From JAUWKC01 sp035529895 (GTDB lineage: Bacteria; Planctomycetota; Phycisphaerae; Sedimentisphaerales; Anaerobacaceae), in contig DATKVV010000030.1 of NCBI GenBank assembly GCA_035529895.1, positions 1 through 30,418 on the forward strand: DNA of 30,418 nt, in the 5' to 3' direction. A program made the position numbers and the translations under genes. Of the stretch, positions 15,729-25,000 are shown piece by piece. Numbering within the stretch: the stretch's first letter is position 1; every line of letters begins with the position of its first letter. Under the pieces are notes generated by a model. That model did no database searches and was not told the origin of the DNA. It saw only the letters and a list, made by a program, of their open reading frames with translations.

Positions 15729-15742
15729 TTTTTTGCAAAAAA
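15729..15742. promoter_or_regulatory. Second palindromic site upstream of merR
   Basis: A perfect 14-bp palindrome of six T's, GC, six A's. Its TTTTGCAAAA core equals the core of the operator at 15673-15696, and the two centres are 51 bp apart. It may be an auxiliary operator. The remaining gap up to the diguanylate cyclase (15743-16028) shows no gene. Confidence 0.4.
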
Positions 15743-16028
15743 TTTTTTACGACGCTTTTTGGAATGGCAGCGCTGAGAAGGTCTTCTCGAGCATTAACTG
15801 ACGGTTGGGAGGGTGGAAGGTCGGTGCGCTTCCGCAGGTTATTGACGCCCAATGTGGCGGCAGGGTCATTAGGGTGTGAGGATAGAGAATTTGGGCTGTT
15901 TTCGCATCCAAGGGGCTGATTTTTGCCAAATGACAACGGCGAAATGTCCGATACAGGGATGAATGAGGGTGTGGTAGTGGTTTGCCTGTAGTGCGTAAAT
16001 CGGGCAGCAGTTGATTGTTTTTGGGACC

Positions 16029-17123
16029 ATGGACCGAGACAGTGAAAGTTCGGGTAGTGCTGTGGATCGCGCCGGGGGGAGCGTTTCGCTGCTTGAGCAG
16101 ATAACTCCGCTGGCCCGGCAGATAAACTGTCTGGACATGGAGCGGATAGCCGATGTGTGCGTTAGCAAGGTCACAGAGCTGGTTGGTGTAAGCCTGGCTT
16201 CACTTTATATACTTGACGAGACAAGTAATATACTGCATCTGCAGAAATACAATCACCCGTTCCTAATAAACAAGATAGTCTCGCTGAATCAGAATCCACC
16301 GTCTCCGATGATAATGGCGGTCAGAAGCAGGAAGCTGATACTGGTTGAAGACATAAACACGCACCAGCAGCCGGTGATTAAGAAATCGCAGCGGGCCTTC
16401 GCGGAGAATTACAAGACGAATAACTGCATTATTGCACCGCTGATTTGCCACGAAAGGGTGGTGGGCGTGCTGAATCTGGCAGACAAGACACAGGGGGGCA
16501 GGTTCAGTTCGGACGATATAGCCCTGGTTGAGCTTCTGAGCCAGTTGGTGGGAGCCTCAATCGGGAATATCAAGCTGTTCGAGAGGATGCAGCACCAGGC
16601 GACAACCGACGGACTGACGGGACTATCGAACCACCGGAGACTGTATGAGATTCTGGAAAAGGAGCTGTGGCGGTCACGGCGATACGGGGGGCCGATATCG
16701 CTGATTATGATTGATATCGACAATCTGAAGCAGATAAATGATACGTACGGGCATCGTGCAGGTGACAAGGTGATTAAGAAAATCAGCAGCAAGATAAAGG
16801 AATGCATCCGGCAAATTGATACGGCGGCACGATACGGGGGCGATGAATTTGCGGTGATTCTGCCGAACACGTCGCTTGCGGATGCGACTGTTGTCGCCGA
16901 GCGAATGGTGGAGGCGGTGGGGAGCTCGACGATAACGTGGAACAAGGAGCAGATACCACTGTCCATCAGCGTGGGGGTCGGGGAATATGACGCTCAGAGC
17001 AGTCCGGAGGACATTACGAGCCGGTCGGACCAGGCCCTATACATAGCCAAGCAGGCAGGCAAGAACACGGTAAGAAGCTTTCAGCCTGTCAAGAAGCAGG
17101 GGTTTTCAAATGGTCAAGGATGA
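16029..17123 (+). CDS. GAF-GGDEF diguanylate cyclase
   Basis: A 364-aa cytoplasmic enzyme joining two GTP into cyclic di-GMP. A GAF sensor domain spans about residues 35-185. It is followed by a GGDEF domain starting TTDGLTGLSNHRRL, with the active-site motif YGGDEF (GGDEF at 270-274). The RxxD inhibitory site is intact (RQID at 261-264, five residues before GGDEF), so product feedback inhibition is expected. No transmembrane segment. ATG 16029 is chosen over a TTG at 16011; neither has a strong ribosome-binding site. It is divergent from the MerR/flagellar genes, a sensible place for a motility-to-sessile switch, with a PilZ receptor elsewhere in the window. The GAF ligand is unknown. Confidence 0.93.
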   Translation: MDRDSESSGSAVDRAGGSVSLLEQITPLARQINCLDMERIADVCVSKVTELVGVSLASLYILDETSNILHLQKYNHPFLINKIVSLNQNPPSPMIMAVRSRKLILVEDINTHQQPVIKKSQRAFAENYKTNNCIIAPLICHERVVGVLNLADKTQGGRFSSDDIALVELLSQLVGASIGNIKLFERMQHQATTDGLTGLSNHRRLYEILEKELWRSRRYGGPISLIMIDIDNLKQINDTYGHRAGDKVIKKISSKIKECIRQIDTAARYGGDEFAVILPNTSLADATVVAERMVEAVGSSTITWNKEQIPLSISVGVGEYDAQSSPEDITSRSDQALYIAKQAGKNTVRSFQPVKKQGFSNGQG

Positions 17124-17248
17124 ATGATTAATGGCCGGGCCGTTCGAGATGATTAAGCATAAGTGATGGAGGATTAACTAAGGTTTTGCGATTGACGATT
17201 TGGGATTTGCCAATGGGTGCGAGGGACGAAGAGAGAATAAGAGAAAGG

Positions 17249-17275
17249 GGCCTGTGCTGTTAGTCAGCACAGGCC
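17249..17275 (-). terminator. Terminator of the 1320-aa LamG gene
   Basis: GGCCTGTGCTG and CAGCACAGGCC form a perfect 11-bp stem around a 5-base loop. On the minus strand it is followed by a pyrimidine/T-rich tail (CCTTTCTCTTATTC). It lies about 65 bases past the stop of the gene at 17340. Nearly the same hairpin follows the paralogue. Confidence 0.6.
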
Positions 17276-17339
17276 TCCAGTTTGTTGCCGACTTGCCGCC
17301 TGTAAGCGGTGAGTCGGATATCAGCGTCAATCGCAATTG

Positions 17340-20300
17340 CTACTGCGGCCAGTATTCCTTGAGCATCCACTTGTTGGCGAGCGCAGCAAGGTCCTTAAGG
17401 TTAATGGACTTGGAGCCCGGGTCCTCTCCATCGTAGAGATTGGCGGGCGATTCCACCGGCAGGTACAAAGTGGCACCGCCGGTAACAAGGTAGGCCACTT
17501 CGTTCCTGGAGAGGGCGTAGTTGTAGATGCGGAAGTCGTCGAGCTTGCCAATGTACTCGTCGTGCCAACCCACCTCATCGGTTTCGGGTGCGATACCGAT
17601 AAAGGCATGGTTTATACCGGCCATCTTCGCATCGGTCGTACCCTTGGCGACGAGGCGGCCGTTATGGTAAATTCCCATAAAGCCATCGGTGCCTTGGTTG
17701 GCATCGGCGACAAAGGCATAGTGATTCCATTCGCCCGCCCAGGCCTCATCGGGAAAGTCGGTCCAGTCCTCACTGTCACCGCCGGCGTCGAAGGTAAGCT
17801 CGGCATCTAGCCAATGGGTCTGAATCGTTATGATGTCGTTCCAGTCGCCAACAAAGGGAGGCGTGCCCTGGCCGGCTTCGAAAATGACGTTTGTCACGTC
17901 ATTCTGGTCGGTGTAACCATTTGCCCAGACGGCAATGCTCACTTGCTGGTTGACGTCGGCGAATATCGCAGCGGGAATCTCGACACCGTAACTCTCGTCA
18001 AAATCGATGCAATAGCCATCCTTGCCGGCAGGGTTGTAGAAAGCGGTTCCGTCGACGACCGTGCCGTGGCGGTTATTGCCCGAAGAGTCGTTGAGGTTCT
18101 GGCTGAACTCGTAGCGGGCGGCCGGAGTGGCCGCAGCTACGGCGGGAACGAACTCGTCGGCGTCGAGCCAGTCGTCTGCAACAATCTTCACGTCGCCAAA
18201 GTCAATGATGCAGTTTTCGCTGAAGTCGACGGCAGCCAGAGCGGGCGAGCGGCGCGAAGCAACGCATTTCGGCTGATACAACCGGATATTGTCAAAATAT
18301 ACGGTACCGAAACCGCCTGGCGTCGGATGATTGTACCGGTCGCCGAAGCCGATGTACATCCTCTTCACAGCCGTCAAGGTGATTCCGGAGAAGTCCGTCA
18401 GAGCCATGTTCCATTCCTGCCACTCGTCATCCTTGATGTTGTTCATATCCTCGTCCGCATAATCACCGTACTTGACCACCGCGTTACTGTCGGAATCTCC
18501 GAGGGCCACATACATCTGCTCGGTCGCATTTGCATCGTTGTTGGGGTCGCCGTAGAAGAAGAGGGTCAGCACCTCTACATCGGCTTCTGTCCAGTCCTGT
18601 GGGGCATCAAAGGTGCATCCGGTTTCAGAATAATACGGCACATCCATGTATAGCCCGCCGTTGTCATAACCAAGATACATCGACTGCCTGCCACGGTGGA
18701 CCGGCTCGGCCGGCACTGCGTACGAAGCCGACAGAGCCACTATCGCACCATTAACGTAAATGAAATACGGCGGGTAAGGCACTGTGCGTATGCCGTCCAG
18801 CCACGTGTTGTTTATTAGCTCGACGTAGGAATCGTAAGACTCAAAATCCTCCACGAGCAGATAATCCGCCGCCGTGAAGCTCCAGACCTTGCCTTTCCAT
18901 GTCTGGGCATTGGCGTCATTTACCTCATCAACCCGCCAATAGTAGGTCGGGCCTAATTCAAGGGTCGGGTCGTAGGTCTCATCACCCACGGACTTGATGG
19001 CGCACGGATCGGTCATATCGTTGACATCATCCCAATCGGTGCCGAAGAATATCCTGTGGCGGTCAGTATAGTCACCGGCCTGCCAGGTCAGAAGCACATC
19101 GCGGAGCACATCTTTGGCGCCGTCGGTCGGGACGGGCCTCCAGGCCTGTCCGAGGTCACCCCCTCTGTAGATCGCCTGGACTTGCTTATCGGTCAAAGCC
19201 CTGTCGAAAACCTTGAAGTCATCCACAAGGCCCAGCCAGCCCTTGTTCTCGTGATTGTAGGCGCCGAGCATGAACGGCTTGCCTTTGATATTGGCAAGGG
19301 TGACATCCACGACGTTGTTGGAATCGGCGACGAACCCGTCGAAGAATATCTTCATAATGCTGGCCGTCTCATCTTTGAGAAAAGCAAGGTGGTGCCACTC
19401 GCCCGCCCAGGAGACCGCGTCGGCATCCTTCCAAACCATTACATCGTGAGTATTGTCGCCTGCACGCCAGGTAACGGAGCCGGAACCGTTGGGCATCCGC
19501 GCGGTCATTTTATAGGTGCCGCCTTCTCCGACGTCGCCGGCATCGAAGAGGGCCTCGTCGTCGGAGGCGGCCATCTCTTCATCAGGATTCACCCAGACCG
19601 CAACGGTCACGGCTGAACTGAAGGTGTCCATCACCTCTGATGGAACAGACACGGTGTATCCATCGTCGGAGGGGAATCGCAGCGCGCCCCCGATATAACC
19701 GTCATTTGGTTCCCACGCGCCCTCGCCGGCGCCGGTGACTGAAGCATGGTTGTCGTAGCCGGAAGAATCGGGCACGGAAGGCCCGGCGGTTTCCTCGAAC
19801 TCATACCAAACTCGCATATTATCATCAACGATTCGACTGCGGGTGGTGAATTTCCAGACCTGGCCCTTCCATGTCTGCGAACCGACCTGGTCGATCCGCC
19901 AGTAATAAGCGGTCGTAAGCTCGAGGGTGCAGGGGTCATAGCTCTCGTCGCCAAGACTCTTGGTGGCGCACGGGTCGGTCATGCTCTCGACCTGGTCGTA
20001 GCTGGTGCCGAAGAAGACCTTGCTTGAAGTGGCCCAGCATCCCGGCGACCATCTGAGAATGATGGTCGGCTCCACGCGGGTTTGATTGTGGGCCGGGGTA
20101 GGGTCGAAGGCGTTTCCGTCGTTGGTAGAGAACTGCCAGATTTTTCTTGCTTTGTATATCTTACCCGGGTTGTTTTTGTCTACCTGGTCTATGCGCCAAT
20201 AATACGTCGTACCCGGCTGAAGGGACTCGTGTGCACTTGCGTCCCACGTGCTGGGGGTTTGTCTGCCCTTGTACACGCCGGCCGTCGAGGTGGTTGCAAT

Positions 20301-21302
20301 GCTGACGTCATCGTAATCCGTACCGAAGTAGACATCGTGGCCGTTGGTTGGGGCGGTAAGTTCGCCGGGGGTCCAGCTCAGGACAACCCCGTCCAGGCAG
20401 AGGTTTTCGGTGCGGTTTTCTGGGTCGGGATTTCTCGCCCATGTGTAAATGGTTGACGCCCAGACTGTAATTTTTTTTGCCACGTCGTTGTAGTCAACGT
20501 GTACGGTGCCGAGCGGGTCTTTGTCATAGGGTGTGATTTGGCCGGCGGTAACATAACCCTTGATGGTATTTGCGTCGGCGCCGTTGCCGTCGACTATAAA
20601 TACACCGTCGTTGATGTCCATGACCCATGTTGTGTCCTCGGCATCGAACATACCGGCCTCGATGGTTCCGTAATCGAGGTTAATGGTAGTCTGGCCGCTC
20701 ACTGCAAACTTGGGGATAACCTTGAGCAGGCCGTCATCTACGGTAATCTTAGTAGGCTTCTCCCCGTTGGTACTGAACTCGCTGCCGGTGACAGTGACGA
20801 CTCCGCCATTGGTTATATTCAGCTCGCCGCCGCCGGCGTCGCCGATTTTAATACGAGGCGTGGTGATGTGGCCGCCGCTGACATTAAGTATGCCATACGC
20901 GTTTCCAGGTTCATCGGCCCATCTGAATTCACCGCCTACGGTAACATTGCCGCCACTTATGGTGACGACACTGCGAGGGTTGCCAGAACCCTGGCACCAT
21001 CTCCATTCGCCGTTGATTTTCCAGTTGCCGCTTAGTACGTTGATGTCGGTATTGGGGTCGGTGCCGCCATAGGCGTGGTGGACCTGGCCGCACTCCACAT
21101 CCTGGTCGATAATGGGCCCGCGCTGCGGGGACGAATCGTTCATATCCACTCGCTCCTGAGGCCCAGGCACGCCGGTGTCCCAGTTGGCCGGGTCGTACCA
21201 GCTCGTGCCGTCACCCTTGCCGGTCCACAACTTGGCCGAAGCGCCGTTGGCCAGCAGCAACAGCGACACAAGGGAGATTAGAAGAATCGGTTTTCTGCAC
21301 AT
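17340..21302 (-). CDS. Giant secreted LamG/beta-helix protein with dockerin-like motif
   Basis: A 1320-aa protein. Sec signal peptide 1-23 (LLISLVSLLLLANGASA). Residues about 85-240 are Gly/Val-rich repeats (ISGGNVTVGGEF, LNVSGGHITT, LNITNGGVVTVTG) typical of a parallel beta-helix. Fibronectin-III-like modules with YYWR(I/V)D(Q/E)V lie at about 300-400, 405-490 and 725-810. A LamG/concanavalin-like domain is at about 495-720. A carbohydrate-binding-like beta-sandwich (VEDFESYD to YFDNIRLYQPKC) is at about 812-1015. A dockerin-like loop (VDFSENCIIDFGDVKIVADDW) is at about 1022-1045. A second LamG domain is at about 1060-1275. The C-terminus is NLKDLAALANKWMLKEYW. No catalytic domain is seen; glycan binding or surface adhesion is inferred. 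AGGAGG six bases before ATG, and a TATAAT box just upstream. Paralogue of 22072-26958. Confidence 0.85.
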   Translation of the reverse strand: MCRKPILLISLVSLLLLANGASAKLWTGKGDGTSWYDPANWDTGVPGPQERVDMNDSSPQRGPIIDQDVECGQVHHAYGGTDPNTDINVLSGNWKINGEWRWCQGSGNPRSVVTISGGNVTVGGEFRWADEPGNAYGILNVSGGHITTPRIKIGDAGGGELNITNGGVVTVTGSEFSTNGEKPTKITVDDGLLKVIPKFAVSGQTTINLDYGTIEAGMFDAEDTTWVMDINDGVFIVDGNGADANTIKGYVTAGQITPYDKDPLGTVHVDYNDVAKKITVWASTIYTWARNPDPENRTENLCLDGVVLSWTPGELTAPTNGHDVYFGTDYDDVSIATTSTAGVYKGRQTPSTWDASAHESLQPGTTYYWRIDQVDKNNPGKIYKARKIWQFSTNDGNAFDPTPAHNQTRVEPTIILRWSPGCWATSSKVFFGTSYDQVESMTDPCATKSLGDESYDPCTLELTTAYYWRIDQVGSQTWKGQVWKFTTRSRIVDDNMRVWYEFEETAGPSVPDSSGYDNHASVTGAGEGAWEPNDGYIGGALRFPSDDGYTVSVPSEVMDTFSSAVTVAVWVNPDEEMAASDDEALFDAGDVGEGGTYKMTARMPNGSGSVTWRAGDNTHDVMVWKDADAVSWAGEWHHLAFLKDETASIMKIFFDGFVADSNNVVDVTLANIKGKPFMLGAYNHENKGWLGLVDDFKVFDRALTDKQVQAIYRGGDLGQAWRPVPTDGAKDVLRDVLLTWQAGDYTDRHRIFFGTDWDDVNDMTDPCAIKSVGDETYDPTLELGPTYYWRVDEVNDANAQTWKGKVWSFTAADYLLVEDFESYDSYVELINNTWLDGIRTVPYPPYFIYVNGAIVALSASYAVPAEPVHRGRQSMYLGYDNGGLYMDVPYYSETGCTFDAPQDWTEADVEVLTLFFYGDPNNDANATEQMYVALGDSDSNAVVKYGDYADEDMNNIKDDEWQEWNMALTDFSGITLTAVKRMYIGFGDRYNHPTPGGFGTVYFDNIRLYQPKCVASRRSPALAAVDFSENCIIDFGDVKIVADDWLDADEFVPAVAAATPAARYEFSQNLNDSSGNNRHGTVVDGTAFYNPAGKDGYCIDFDESYGVEIPAAIFADVNQQVSIAVWANGYTDQNDVTNVIFEAGQGTPPFVGDWNDIITIQTHWLDAELTFDAGGDSEDWTDFPDEAWAGEWNHYAFVADANQGTDGFMGIYHNGRLVAKGTTDAKMAGINHAFIGIAPETDEVGWHDEYIGKLDDFRIYNYALSRNEVAYLVTGGATLYLPVESPANLYDGEDPGSKSINLKDLAALANKWMLKEYWPQ
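18230..18890. repeat. Paralogous block, copy 1
   Basis: This segment encodes the carbohydrate-binding-like domain and start of the dockerin-like motif. It is very similar at DNA level to 22940-23597, including identical runs longer than 30 bases near 18840-18870. The flanking parts of the two proteins are much less alike. Confidence 0.75.
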
Positions 21303-22071
21303 ATTGTTCCTCCTTCCAAATTATAAAATAAATAAAGTTTTCGCCGGCAAAATGCCGGACCATTGTTGTTCCTAACGGGCATTGACAGAACTAATTTTAT
21401 CAGAACTTAGCTGTTGGCCTCCTTATTGAAGGAAAATCGTCAATTTTGGCTGTTGCAATTGAGCAAAGGAATATGTCAGCCTCCTCAGCCAAACACTCAC
21501 TACGCTGGCTCAAACCTGGACAGGACCCGCCTCTGGGATGGTTGCACTGATAATGAGCCTGCATGGCGCCTGGTGTTCCCGCCCAAAAGCCAGCCTATGC
21601 GGGACCCAAAAATTCTTACACTGTACCAATTCTATGTATACCAGATTAGCGATGTGGTGTCAAGTGGCACTATCAAAAAATTCTGGCGTGAAAGGGAATA
21701 TCGTAGGGGCCTATACGGGTGGGCGCGTCTACTTGCGGCTTGTTTGGCAGAGGATGGAGGATGATAAGGCCATTAGACAAGGGGATTTATGCGTTTCAGA
21801 CGGCGAACAGTGGGGGCTTTGAGCGACGGCGCAGCAGCGAGGAAATGATTAAGGATGAGGGGTTAGCGATTATTGGAGGAGATTCCGGGTCGTTTTGCCA
21901 ACGGCGGTAACAGTCTCGGGCAGCTCCTTAGACTCGGCTGTGCTTTCAGAGACGACATTAGTAGTTTTTAGTTTTGGGGCGGCGGAAGGGGGATAAAAGA
22001 AGGGGGCCTGTGCTGATAATTGGCACAGGCCCCGAAATTGCTGCAATCGTCGCCAGTTAACGCCGTTCGTA
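21303..22071. other. Intergenic region between the two LamG genes
   Basis: 769 bases. An inverted repeat CCGGCA/TGCCGG sits at 21344-21358, upstream of the TATAAT box of the 17340-21302 gene. A 116-codon + frame at 21414-21764 and an overlapping one at 21538-21822 have no recognisable motif and no clear ribosome-binding site; they may be remnants or chance. The terminator of the upstream LamG gene is at 22003-22033. Confidence 0.35.
22003..22033 (-). terminator. Terminator of the 1628-aa LamG gene
   Basis: GGGGCCTGTGC (22003-22013) and GCACAGGCCCC (22023-22033) form a perfect 11-bp stem with a 9-base loop. On the minus strand it is followed by CTTCTTTTAT. It lies about 40 bases past the stop at 22072 and shares its stem core with the hairpin at 17249-17275. 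Confidence 0.65.
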
Positions 22072-25000
22072 CTAAGGCGCCGGCCACAGCTCCTCCTTAA
22101 GCCACGAACTCGCCAGCTCGGCAACGTCCTTTAAGTTAACCACCTGCGGCTTGTCTGACACCGGACCGTACAGGTTGAACTGAGACCTCAAAGGTACGTA
22201 ACCCGTGCCGTCGGTGGCAAGGTACCTCGCCTCGGCTGCCGACAAACCATAGTTGTACAGCCGCACGTCATCCAGACAGCCCTCATAGGGCCGGTTCAAG
22301 GCATCCGCACGGTTGCCCATCGCCAGGTTATTGGCATCCTGCGACAGAGGATGAGCGCCTACAGTCTTAGTCTCATCCACCTCGCCGTTTACGTACGAGC
22401 TTATCCGGTTCGCGTCGTACGTACCGGCTACGTGAATCCATTCGTTGCGCGACAGCTCATCGGCGCTTTCGACATTATAATCTGCGTTGTTAACGTCACG
22501 TAGGAGGAACGTCAGGGCTTTATCCGAATTAACCTCTAAAGAGAAGGTCTCCTTGTTGTCGGCGCCCTTGACCACTAAGCGAGCACTCCCCGGCGTATCC
22601 GAAAACTTGATCCACGCCGATACGCTCAATGCATTTTGGGGCCTCAGCGCCTCTGCGTCCGGCACAACCACCTTGCCGCCGTCGAACTCCAGCGCTTTAT
22701 GCACGCCATCATAGCCGGTAACACGCGAGACGCTGCCCTCGATGGCGCCGTGGTTCGACCCGGCCGAATCCGAAACCGTAGTGCCGCTGCTCTCATCGAG
22801 CTTCCACCATGCCACAGGGCTCGCCGGCTGCTGCATCGAAAGACCCAAATCATTGAAGTTGACGTCCGTCCTCAGCCAATCCACGGCCATCATTCTGATA
22901 TCTGCAAAACCCACAGCGCAGTCACCGCTGAAATCCACAGCGGCAAAAGCAGGTGCACGCCGTGAAACAATACACTTGGGCTGATACAGCCGTATATTGT
23001 CAAAATATACTACGCCCCAGCCGCCGGGCGTCGGATGATTGTCCCGGTCCCCCAACCCGATGTACATCCTCTTTACAGCCGTCAAGGTGATTCCCGAGAA
23101 GTCTGACAGAGCGATATTCCACTCATGCCATTCGGCCTTCTTGATATCGTTCATATCCTCGTCCGCATAGTAACCGTACTTAACCACCGCATTACTGTCG
23201 GCATCTCCGAGGGCCGCATACATCTGCTCGGTCGCATTTGCGTCGTTGTTCGGGTCCCCGTAGAAAAACAGGGTCAATATCTCTACTTCAGCTTCCGTCC
23301 AATCCTGCGGACTGTCAAATCTCCGCTCGGTCTCGGAATAATACGGCACCTCCATGTATAGGCCGCCGTTGTCGTACCACAACCCCATCGACTGCTTGCC
23401 CCGGTGGACCGGCTCGGGCGGCGCTGTGTATGAAGCCGCCAGCGCCACTGTCGCGCCATTAACATACTCAAAATAGTACGGCGGCACGAAGCGTATGCCG
23501 TCCCACCACGTGTCGGTTATTAGCTCGCTGAAGAAATCGTAGGACTCAAAATCCTCCACGAGCAGATAATCCGCCACCGTAAAGCTCCAGACGCGACCCT
23601 TCCAGGGACTCTTATCGTTGGCCTCATTGACCTCATCTACGCGCCAATAATACTTCTTGCCCAGTTCCATAATACCGGGGTCGTAGTTCTCGTCGCCACG
23701 GTTCCTGACGGCGCACGGGTCGGTCATGCTGTTGACGTCCTCCCAGCTCGTGCCGAAGTACAGCTTGTGCGCGCCGGTTGTCTGTGCGTAATCGCCCGGC
23801 TTCCAGCTGAGCTTTGTATCACGCAGGACGTCCGGCTCGCCGTCGAACGGCTTCGGCTTCCAGGCCAGCGCAAGGTCGCCGCCACGGTACAACATCATTA
23901 TCTCCGTGGCCGACTTGGCGTAGTCGTACAGCCGGAAGTCGTCTATCCAGCCCTTCAGGTCCGTACTGTGGTTAGTTACCGCGGCAATCTTGAACGCCCC
24001 GTTCTGCACGTTGGTCAGGTCTGCGACCACACGATTATTCGAATCTACCAAGTCAGCGTCGAAGTACATACTTATCGTACCGGCAGCCTCATCCTTGACA
24101 AACGCCCAGTGGTGCCATCCTTCCAGTCTGCTTGGGTCGACGCCGTTCAGGTCCCATACCAACTGGTCGTTGCTGTCGTTGCCGGCTCGCCAAAGCGCCA
24201 TTCCGTCTTCAGTGACTACAGCCGCCTGCACTCGGTAACTTGAGTTCCTGCCGCCGTCGAACACCCAGTTGTCGTTACCTTGCCGGTAAGAATCCTTCAG
24301 CCACACCGATACCGTTATGCTATTGGTGATGTTGCTCAGCACCTCGTCGCTCGAAACCGACATACCTGCGTCGTCGTCGCAATAAAGCGCGCCGCCCCAC
24401 TGTCCGCCGTTCGGGTCCCAGCCGTCGCTTGGCGCGCCGCTGCTTTCAAAATCGCGACCGGACGAATCATGCACTTTCGTGCCGCTTCCTTCGTCGAACT
24501 TGTACCACAGCCACATATTCGGGTCCACAATCGCGCTTCGCATCGTGAACTTCCAGACCAGCCCCTTCCTTGTCGGCGTGCCTACCTCCTCCACACGCCA
24601 ATAGTAAGATTTCGCATATTCGGTCTTGCCGAAAAGGAAAAACGTGTTCGGGTCCGTCGGGCCCTTCCACACACCGCCAGGGTCATAGGAAGTGGTCGCA
24701 TCACGCACGTCCTCGTAACTGGTCCCGAAGTACAACTGGTGTGAACTCGCCGCCACGCCCGGCACCCAGTTAAGCGCCAGATTCGGGTCGCACGGGTCCA
24801 CTCGCCTTTCCTTGTCGTAAGGACTGGGCGTGTTCGCCCATTCGAGCCCGGGGAACAGCTTGAACGTACCCAAATCAAGCGGTATGTCCAGAATCATCAG
24901 CTCGTCAATCTCGCCGTCAAAGAAGTCGTCGTACGTATACCCGTCCTCCTCATCCCACGGACGAGCCATAAAGCCAATCCCCACCGGGTCGTTATTGTCC

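Noticed and set aside
21414..21822. Two overlapping + strand frames between the LamG genes
   Set aside because: No ribosome-binding site, no recognisable motif, and neither frame is clearly better than the other; possibly remnants.
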